Source: Dehalococcoidia bacterium (GTDB lineage Bacteria > Chloroflexota > Dehalococcoidia > SM23-28-2). From it: a DNA stretch of 10,866 nucleotides. Position 1 is the first letter of the stretch; each line of letters opens with the position of its first letter. Made by a program: the position numbers and the translations under genes. The notes below the pieces were generated by a model. That model saw nothing but the letters and a program-made list of their open reading frames with translations. It did no database searches and was not told the DNA's origin. Below, in pieces: positions 5,802 through 10,866 of the stretch. The stretch lies in contig JALHUG010000158.1 in assembly GCA_022866185.1 (NCBI GenBank), positions 1-10,866 on the forward strand, in the 5' to 3' direction.

Positions 5802-6704
5802 CTAGTTCTCCTGCCCCTCTTCTCGCCTGTGTTTGAGGAACTCCTCCAGTTCCTCGATCAGAATCTCGCCGCCAGGAAGCTCGGCTCCTCCTAGCCCTGC
5901 TGCCACCTCCCCCTCCGACAGAGCATCCGCCCGGCGCTCTAGCTCCCGGACATAGGCAGCGATCTCCAGATTGCTGGCGATCGCCCTGCCCACCTCCCTC
6001 TCGAAATCGGCCACGGCCCTCTCGGGCCCACCAAGATCAAGGCCAAGATCTAAGAGGCTGTCCAAGCTGTGCAGGAGCGCCGCGGTCGCCTTGGGGTTCT
6101 GCGTCGCCCCCAAGTAGTGCGGCATGGCTGCCCATAGGCTGACCGCCGGCAGTCCCTGCCGCCGGCAGGCATCGTGTATTGTGCCGACAATGCCCGTGGG
6201 CCCCTCGTAGCGGGTGGGGACGATGTGTAGCTGCGTCAGCCTCGCCGCCAGCTCTGGGTCGGTGGCGAAGCCGGTCAAGGGCACCGGACGAGAGTGGGGT
6301 GTCTCACCCAGAAGGGCGCCAAGGCCCACCGCCAGGGCCACACCACACTGCTGAGCGACCTGAAGAACGGCCGCCGTAAACGCCCGCCACTTCAGGTGAG
6401 GCTCGGTGCCAAGGAGAAAGACGAAATCCCGGCTCAGGGCGGGGTCTGCCTTGTAGAAGAAGGCGTTGCCTGGCCACTCCAGCTCCCGCTGCCGGTCCGG
6501 GGCGACGCGGATCGTGGGCCGTGCAGTGGTGAAGTCGAAGAACTCCTCGGGGTCGATGGTGGCGAATCGCTGCGCCGACCAGCCATCGATCAAAAAGCGC
6601 ACCGCCGAGGTCGCTGCCTGACCGGCATCATTCCAGCCAGCGAAGGCCATCACCAGAACCGGGCTGCGCAGGGAAGGCAGCTCCGCCACTTCAAGATAGC
6701 TCAT
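5802..6704 (-). CDS. PAC2 family protein (proteasome assembly chaperone 2-like)
   Basis: The 300-residue protein matches the bacterial PAC2 family. AFAGWNDAGQAATSAVRFL at 20-38 and DPEEFFDFTTARP at 51-63 are its N-terminal signatures, and EPHLKWRAF (101-109) and GALLGETPHSRP (129-140) fit the middle of the fold. The C-terminal part from about 225 is charged and helical with coiled-coil character. The name comes from eukaryotic proteasome assembly chaperones; the role of bacterial members is not settled, and no proteasome gene is in the window. ATG 6704 has no clear ribosome binding site, so translation may be leaderless or weak. The AOR gene follows on the same strand within about 75 bases and may be cotranscribed. 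The family call is solid; the function is not known. Confidence 0.9.
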   Translation of the reverse strand: MSYLEVAELPSLRSPVLVMAFAGWNDAGQAATSAVRFLIDGWSAQRFATIDPEEFFDFTTARPTIRVAPDRQRELEWPGNAFFYKADPALSRDFVFLLGTEPHLKWRAFTAAVLQVAQQCGVALAVGLGALLGETPHSRPVPLTGFATDPELAARLTQLHIVPTRYEGPTGIVGTIHDACRRQGLPAVSLWAAMPHYLGATQNPKATAALLHSLDSLLDLGLDLGGPERAVADFEREVGRAIASNLEIAAYVRELERRADALSEGEVAAGLGGAELPGGEILIEELEEFLKHRREEGQEN

Positions 6705-7123
6705 CTAAGGCACGCCTTGGCATTCATGTGGGCCTCGCATCAGGTGAACCCGCCCTCAAGAATAGAGTAGCCTGGCAGCGGTCAGGGGCGCAATACCCCT
6801 AGTGCCTGCGCGCCCGTGCTCGCCAGGGAAGCCGGTCACGCTTGAACCACCGGCCCCACTTGAGGTGGATGGCCTCATGTCCGACAGGCCCGATATCCTG
6901 CTCGCCGCCCTGCGCCCTCGACAGCCGCAAGCCTGAACGCATTCGCCCCGGCGGCGGAAAGCGCAGGGTTGGGAGATTTAGCGAGAATCCACAGGAGTTT
7001 ACGAGAGATTTCTTGAAGATTCCAGGGCTTTACCTCTTCCGACAGCGCTTTCCCGATGGTAGTCTGGAGGCACTGGCATGCTGGGGCATAGGGGCCCCCA
7101 GGAGCGCAAGGGACAGGATTTCT
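6705..7123. other. Divergent intergenic region between the PAC2 gene and the tetrapyrrole operon
   Basis: About 420 bases without a convincing gene. The frame of the downstream dehydrogenase stays open leftward to ATG 6842, but those 94 codons resemble nothing in the family and are probably leader. The part at 6970-7035 is locally less GC-rich and holds a repeated GAGATTT, 32 bases apart (6973 and 7005). I see no tRNA and no B12-box or other riboswitch core I can name. A weak minus-strand promoter candidate for the PAC2 gene is TATTCT (plus-strand 6761-6766). No firm promoter for the plus-strand operon can be named. Confidence 0.5.
7115..7118 (+). promoter_or_regulatory. Ribosome binding site supporting the TTG start of the precorrin-2 dehydrogenase
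   Basis: AGGA lies 5 bases before TTG 7124, the codon immediately before the conserved N-terminus (RSYPINLIGL). Confidence 0.5.
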
Positions 7124-7819
7124 TTGAGATCGTACCCCATCAATCTGATCGGCCTGGAGAACAGATGCTGCATTGTGGTGGGAGGCGGCGAGGTAGCGCA
7201 GCGCAAGGTGGAGTCCCTCTTGGAAGCGGGCGCAGAGCGAGTGGTCGTGATCAGCCCCCGCCTGACGCATAAGCTAACCGCACTCCTGCAAGCGAAGCGC
7301 ATCGAGCACCGCCCTCGAGGCTACCAACCGGGAGACCTGGAGGGCGCTTTTGTTGTCATCGCGGCTACGGACGACCCGACCGTCAACAGAAACGTATGGC
7401 AAGAGGCCCAGGAGAGGCGCCTTCTGATCAACGTGGTTGACGATCCCGACCGCTGCAACTTCTTCGCGCCTTCTGTGGTGCGAAGGGGAGACCTGACGAT
7501 CAGCATCTGCACTGGCGGGCAAGACCCGGCCCTTTCGGCCCGCCTGCGCCAGGAGCTTGAGCCCCGCTTTGGCCGCGAGTATGCCGCTTTCCTGGAGATA
7601 GCGGGGGCTCTGAGGGATCGCGTCGGCAGGGAGCTTTCAAGCCGGGCTCGTCTCCGCTTCTGGTACGCCCTGGCCGACTCAGAAGTATTGGCCTTGCTCA
7701 AGACGGGGAAACGGCAAGAGGCGGAACGGCTGGCGACCGACATCCTCGCCACCTATGTCCTGAAGGCCGGCGGCCGCGGCAGGAGGAAGACCCCCTCCCC
7801 CTCAGGGAGCCAGCGGTGA
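7124..7819 (+). CDS. Precorrin-2 dehydrogenase / sirohydrochlorin ferrochelatase-like (Met8p/CysG N-terminal type)
   Basis: This 231-residue enzyme should oxidise precorrin-2 to sirohydrochlorin with NAD+, and may also insert iron to give siroheme. The N-terminus has the Rossmann motif VVGGGEVAQRK (18-28), then VISPRLT (43-48 region), AATDDPTVN (80-88), and NVVDDPDRCNFFAPS (103-117). D106 corresponds by eye to the catalytic aspartate D104 of CysG. CTGGQDPALSARLR (129-142) follows, with Thr where CysG has its phosphorylated Ser128. A helical C-terminal part completes the usual length. I chose TTG 7124 over the far ATG 6842 because the family begins at about YPINL and AGGA lies 5 bases upstream. 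The stop overlaps the GTG of hemA by 4 bases (GTGA), so the two are coupled. Whether the ferrochelatase activity is real cannot be told from sequence. Confidence 0.9.
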   Translation: MRSYPINLIGLENRCCIVVGGGEVAQRKVESLLEAGAERVVVISPRLTHKLTALLQAKRIEHRPRGYQPGDLEGAFVVIAATDDPTVNRNVWQEAQERRLLINVVDDPDRCNFFAPSVVRRGDLTISICTGGQDPALSARLRQELEPRFGREYAAFLEIAGALRDRVGRELSSRARLRFWYALADSEVLALLKTGKRQEAERLATDILATYVLKAGGRGRRKTPSPSGSQR

Positions 7820-9126
7820 ATATCCTAGCGATCGGCCTCAACCACAAGACAGCCCCGGTCGAGGTGCGCGAGCGGCTGGCCTTCAGCGGCAGCCGCCTCC
7901 GTCAGGCCCTTTCCGCTCTGGCGGACTATCGCGCTCGCCAGGGCGGCGTCCTTCAGGAAGGCGCCATCCTCTCCACCTGCAACCGCACCGAAATCTACGC
8001 CCTGGCCGAAGATGCGGCCAGGGGCCGTGAGTATCTGGTGCGTTTCCTGGGCGAGCGGCAGGGCTTGCCCCCAGCCGAGTTTGAAAGCCACCTCTACACC
8101 TGTGAAGACGAGGAAGCAGTGGCCCACCTGTTCAGCGTGGCGGCAGGGATCGACTCGATGATCGTGGGGGAGAACGAGATCCTGGGCCAGGTACGAGAAG
8201 CCTACAGTCTTGCCAGCGCCACCAAGGCGATAGGGCCGGTGCTGGCGAGGCTGTTCCGCAAGAGCATCACCGTGGGCAAGCGAGCGCGCACCGAGACCAC
8301 CATCGGGCGCGATGCCATCTCCATCAGTTACGCGGCGGTGGAGCTGGCCAAGAAGATCTTCGAAGACCTCAGCGATTGCCAGGCCTTGGTGGTGGGGGCC
8401 GGCGAGACCAGCGAATTGACCCTGAAGCACCTCATGGAAAGCGGAATCGGCGAGATCAGCGTCATCAACCGCACCCGCCGCAAGGCCGAGGCCGTCGCTC
8501 GCCAGTGCGGGGGCCGGGTCGTGGGTTTCGGCCGTATCGCTCAGGCTCTCTGCTCCGCCGACATCGTCATCAGCTCCACAGCGGCGCCCCATCCGGTGAT
8601 TCGCGCCCAGGCGGTAGAGCAGGCCATGGCCCTGCGGCAGCAGCGTCCCCTCCTGCTGGTGGATATTGCCGTGCCGCGTGACGTGGACCCCGAGGTCAGC
8701 CGCATCGACAACGTCCACCTCTATGACATCGATGATCTGGAGAAGGTGGTGGAGGCCAACCTGAAGCGCCGCAGGCGTGAGATCCCCAAGGTGAGAGCCA
8801 TCATCCAGAGGGAGCAGACAGACTTCATGGCCTGGTTCAGGGCTCTGGAGGTGCTACCCACCATCACCAGCCTGAGGGGGCGAGCCGAGGAGATCCGCCT
8901 GGCGGAGCTACAGAAGGCCCTGCGCAGGCTGGGCCCCCTCCCCGAGCAGCAGAGGTCGATCGTTGAAGCCCTCTCGCTGGCTATCGTGAACAAGCTGCTT
9001 CATTCTCCTATCGTTAATCTCAAAGAGCGCGCCAACGGCCAGGATGGCCATCTCCACGCGATGGTGATCCGGGACCTCTTCGCCCTGGAGGACGCAGAAA
9101 GCCAGGACAGGCAGAGCGAGGCATAG
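7816..9126 (+). CDS. hemA: Glutamyl-tRNA reductase
   Basis: HemA reduces glutamyl-tRNA(Glu) with NADPH to glutamate-1-semialdehyde, the first committed step of the C5 route to tetrapyrroles. The 436-residue product shows the N-terminal catalytic domain with GLNHKTAPVEVRERLAF (7-23) and STCNRTEIY, whose C55 is the thioester-forming nucleophile. GIDSMIVGENEILGQV (111-126) and SISYAAVELAKKIF follow. The NADPH-binding Rossmann domain has VVGAGETSE (192-200) and NRT further on. DIAVPRDVDPEV leads into the long C-terminal dimerisation helix region. The GTG start is preceded by AGGGAG at a 6-base spacing and overlaps the previous stop. hemC follows after a 15-base gap. In this pathway HemA is often the control point through haem feedback, but nothing in the window shows such a site. 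hemL is not in the window and must lie elsewhere. Confidence 0.97.
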   Translation: MNILAIGLNHKTAPVEVRERLAFSGSRLRQALSALADYRARQGGVLQEGAILSTCNRTEIYALAEDAARGREYLVRFLGERQGLPPAEFESHLYTCEDEEAVAHLFSVAAGIDSMIVGENEILGQVREAYSLASATKAIGPVLARLFRKSITVGKRARTETTIGRDAISISYAAVELAKKIFEDLSDCQALVVGAGETSELTLKHLMESGIGEISVINRTRRKAEAVARQCGGRVVGFGRIAQALCSADIVISSTAAPHPVIRAQAVEQAMALRQQRPLLLVDIAVPRDVDPEVSRIDNVHLYDIDDLEKVVEANLKRRRREIPKVRAIIQREQTDFMAWFRALEVLPTITSLRGRAEEIRLAELQKALRRLGPLPEQQRSIVEALSLAIVNKLLHSPIVNLKERANGQDGHLHAMVIRDLFALEDAESQDRQSEA

Positions 9127-9130
9127 CGAC

Positions 9131-9135
9131 GAGGG
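9131..9135 (+). promoter_or_regulatory. Ribosome binding site GAGGG deciding the hemC start
   Basis: GAGGG lies directly against ATG 9136 but 6 bases before the in-frame ATG 9142, which favours the second ATG as the start. Confidence 0.6.
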
Positions 9136-9141
9136 ATGTTG

Positions 9142-10077
9142 ATGGCCAACCGCCGCACCTTGCTCATCGGCACGCGCGGCAGCCGACTAGCCAGAGCGCA
9201 AGCCGAGGCAGCGCGAGGCATGCTCTCCTTCCTCCACCCCGACAGGGATTGGCTGCTGCGGGAGATACGAAGCGAGGGCGATGTCCGGCGGCAGGCCAGC
9301 CTCGCCAGCATCGGCGGGCGCGGGGTCTTCGTGAAGGCGCTCGAGGACAAGCTCCTGGCGGGCGAGATCGATCTGGCTGTCCACAGCCTGAAGGACATGC
9401 CGACGCAACTGACAACGGGCCTGAAGATAGGGGCCGTCCTCCCCCGCGAGGACGCCAGAGACGCGCTGGTCTCGCGCGGCGGCCTAACCCTGGACGATCT
9501 GCCGAGCGGCGCCGTCGTCGGCAGCGGGAGCGCCCGCAGGCGGGCTCAGCTTCTGGCCTATCGTAGCGACCTGGTGGTTCAGGATGTGCGGGGCAACGTG
9601 GACACCCGCCTCAGAAAGCTGAGCAGCGGCGGCTATGACGCCATGATCCTGGCTGCGGCGGCGCTCATACGTCTCCAACGCACCTCGGCCATCAGCCAAT
9701 GGCTACCCCTGACGCTCATGCTGCCCGCCGTGGGGCAGGGAGCGCTGGCGGTCGAGGTGAGGGAGAGCGACGAAGAGGTGAGAGAGCTGGTCCAGCCGCT
9801 GAATCACCGTCCGACTGAGAGAGCCGTAAGTGCCGAGCGGGCCTTCCTCCTCGCCCTGGGCGGTGGTTGCACTGTGCCCGTGGCTGCCTACGCGGCAGTA
9901 GCTCATGGGCGACTGCTTCTCCAGGGTCTAGTGGCAAACCTAAACGGCAAGAAAGTGATCCGCGACAGCCTCAGAGGCTCCTCTCGCAACGCCGAGGCTG
10001 CCGGGCGGCGCCTGGCAGCCAGGATGCTGAGCCAAGGCGCCGCCCAGATCCTGCGCGAGGCGGCAGGTGGCCAATAA
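9142..10077 (+). CDS. hemC: Porphobilinogen deaminase (hydroxymethylbilane synthase)
   Basis: HemC joins four porphobilinogen molecules into hydroxymethylbilane using a covalently bound dipyrromethane cofactor. The 311-residue product has IGTRGSRLARAQA near the N-terminus and VHSLKDMPTQL, whose D85 is the catalytic aspartate. VGSGSARRRAQL, VRGNVDTRLRKL, LPAVGQGALAVE and HRPTERAVSAERAFL follow in the usual order. The loop LGGGCTVPVAAYA carries C243, the expected attachment point of the cofactor. All key residues seem present. I chose ATG 9142 over ATG 9136 because GAGGG is then 6 bases away. The 3' end overlaps the start of the next gene by 11 bases, so the product is probably made in step with the CobA-HemD fusion that uses the same pathway intermediates. 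Confidence 0.97.
   Translation: MANRRTLLIGTRGSRLARAQAEAARGMLSFLHPDRDWLLREIRSEGDVRRQASLASIGGRGVFVKALEDKLLAGEIDLAVHSLKDMPTQLTTGLKIGAVLPREDARDALVSRGGLTLDDLPSGAVVGSGSARRRAQLLAYRSDLVVQDVRGNVDTRLRKLSSGGYDAMILAAAALIRLQRTSAISQWLPLTLMLPAVGQGALAVEVRESDEEVRELVQPLNHRPTERAVSAERAFLLALGGGCTVPVAAYAAVAHGRLLLQGLVANLNGKKVIRDSLRGSSRNAEAAGRRLAARMLSQGAAQILREAAGGQ
10057..10060 (+). promoter_or_regulatory. Ribosome binding site GAGG of the cobA-hemD gene
   Basis: GAGG, inside the end of hemC, stands 6 bases before GTG 10067. Confidence 0.55.
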
Positions 10078-10866
10078 GGGTCTGGTCTACCTGGTGGGGG
10101 CTGGCCCCGGCGACCCGGGGCTGATCACGGTGAAGGGCCTGGCTTGCCTCCAGAAGGCAGACGTGGTCGTGTACGACCGGCTGGTCAGCCCGGCCCTGCT
10201 CAGACAGGCCCCACAGGGATGCGAGCTGATCGACGCGGGGAAGAGCCCCCAGGGGCACGCTCTGCCTCAGGAGGCGATCAACGCCCTCCTGGTGGAAAAG
10301 GCGCTCGCCGGGAAGGTGGTGGTGCGCCTGAAGGGGGGCGACCCCTTCCTCTTCGGCCGCGGTGGCGAGGAGGCGGAAGCCCTGGCAGAGGCGGGGGTGC
10401 CCTTCGAGGTGGTGCCGGGTGTGACCAGCGCCATCGCTGCGCCGGCCTACGCCGGCATACCTGTAACCCATCGCGATCACACCAGCACCTTCGCTGTGGT
10501 CACCGGCCACGAGGACCCCACCAAGGCCGATTCCAGCATCGACTGGCCGAAGCTGGCCACGGGGGTAGGCACCCTGGTCTTCCTCATGGGCATCGGCAAT
10601 CTATCCAAGATCGTGGCCAAGCTGATCGAGCACGGCAGAGACGACCGCACGCCGGTGGCCATCGTCCAGCAAGGGACGGAGGCACACCAGAAGACGGTGA
10701 CCGGCACCCTGGCCGACATCGTGGAGAAGGCGCGAGAGGCCGACATCAAGCCGCCGGCGGTAACGATCGTTGGCGAGGTGGTGCGTCTGCGGGAAAAGCT
10801 CCGCTGGTTCGATACGAAGCCACTGTTCGGCAAGCGGGTGCTGGTCACTCGCTCGCGGGAGCAAGC
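10067..10866 (+). CDS. cobA-hemD: Uroporphyrinogen-III C-methyltransferase, probably fused to uroporphyrinogen-III synthase (partial at window end)
   Basis: The frame is open from GTG 10067 to the window edge (266 codons plus two bases). The first 245 or so residues are a complete SUMT/CobA enzyme, which transfers two methyl groups from S-adenosylmethionine to uroporphyrinogen III to give precorrin-2. VYLVGAGPGDPGLIT (7-21), VVYDRLVS (34-41), RLKGGDPFLFGRGGEE (87-102), VVPGVTSAIAAPAYAGIP (115-132) and THRDH (134-138) are the family blocks, and VTIVGEVVRLREKLRW (232-247) closes the domain. The frame does not stop there. It continues KPLFGKRVLVTRSREQ, which looks like the first strand of HemD (uroporphyrinogen-III synthase), so a CobA-HemD fusion is likely, as known in Firmicutes and Chloroflexota. 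GTG 10067 has GAGG 6 bases upstream and overlaps hemC by 11 bases. The HemD part beyond residue 266 is not visible. Confidence 0.93.
   Translation, partial: MANKGLVYLVGAGPGDPGLITVKGLACLQKADVVVYDRLVSPALLRQAPQGCELIDAGKSPQGHALPQEAINALLVEKALAGKVVVRLKGGDPFLFGRGGEEAEALAEAGVPFEVVPGVTSAIAAPAYAGIPVTHRDHTSTFAVVTGHEDPTKADSSIDWPKLATGVGTLVFLMGIGNLSKIVAKLIEHGRDDRTPVAIVQQGTEAHQKTVTGTLADIVEKAREADIKPPAVTIVGEVVRLREKLRWFDTKPLFGKRVLVTRSREQ

Noticed and set aside
6842..7123. A 94-residue N-terminal extension of the precorrin-2 dehydrogenase frame from ATG 6842.
   Set aside because: The extension resembles nothing in the family, the conserved N-terminus begins after TTG 7124, and that TTG has AGGA 5 bases upstream.
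6705..7123. A cobalamin riboswitch upstream of the tetrapyrrole operon.
   Set aside because: I could not find the B12-box core or the associated conserved segments; short matches such as GGCACTGG are not enough.
7825..8718. A 297-codon minus-strand open frame opposite hemA.
   Set aside because: It lies wholly within hemA on the other strand and shows no recognisable motif.

Overview
The window is GC-rich, densely coding bacterial DNA with few intergenic gaps. A glycyl-radical-enzyme activase, a tungsten-type aldehyde:ferredoxin oxidoreductase (AOR) and an acyl-CoA dehydrogenase, next to a PAC2-family protein and a siroheme/haem/cobalamin precursor operon, suggest an anaerobe. I would place it tentatively in Chloroflexota (Dehalococcoidia-like); this rests on gene content only.

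Layout. Positions 1-164 hold no gene but several strong nested hairpins that look like a mobile-element or repeat remnant. Positions 165-2330 (minus strand) are a two-gene operon: an acyl-CoA dehydrogenase whose catalytic glutamate appears to be in the isovaleryl/long-chain position, then three bases later a radical-SAM glycyl-radical-enzyme activase. A TATAAT box lies upstream. Divergently, 2516-3457 (plus) encodes a membrane-anchored HD-GYP cyclic-di-GMP phosphodiesterase followed by a hairpin plus T-run terminator. Positions 3532-6704 (minus) carry a PAC2-family gene, the AOR gene, and a small downstream gene broken by an insertion. Positions 6705-7123 are a divergent non-coding leader. From 7124 to the right edge (plus) is a tightly packed tetrapyrrole operon: precorrin-2 dehydrogenase, hemA, hemC, and a cobA-hemD fusion cut by the window end.

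How the genes work together. HemA makes glutamate-1-semialdehyde from glutamyl-tRNA, HemC makes hydroxymethylbilane, the HemD part should close uroporphyrinogen III, the CobA part methylates it to precorrin-2, and the Met8p-like enzyme oxidises that to sirohydrochlorin. The cluster therefore points to siroheme and/or corrinoid synthesis. The AOR and the dehydrogenase/activase pair point to anaerobic aldehyde/carboxylate and acyl-CoA metabolism.

The most notable observation is a 146-bp MITE-like element (3677-3822) with imperfect terminal inverted repeats, two perfect 8-bp tetraloop hairpins and a 7-bp target duplication (CAGCACC on the plus strand). Removing the element and one duplication copy restores a continuous 54-codon reading frame with a strong ribosome binding site directly behind the AOR gene. 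I do not recognise that protein. I did not find a new defence or other multi-gene system.
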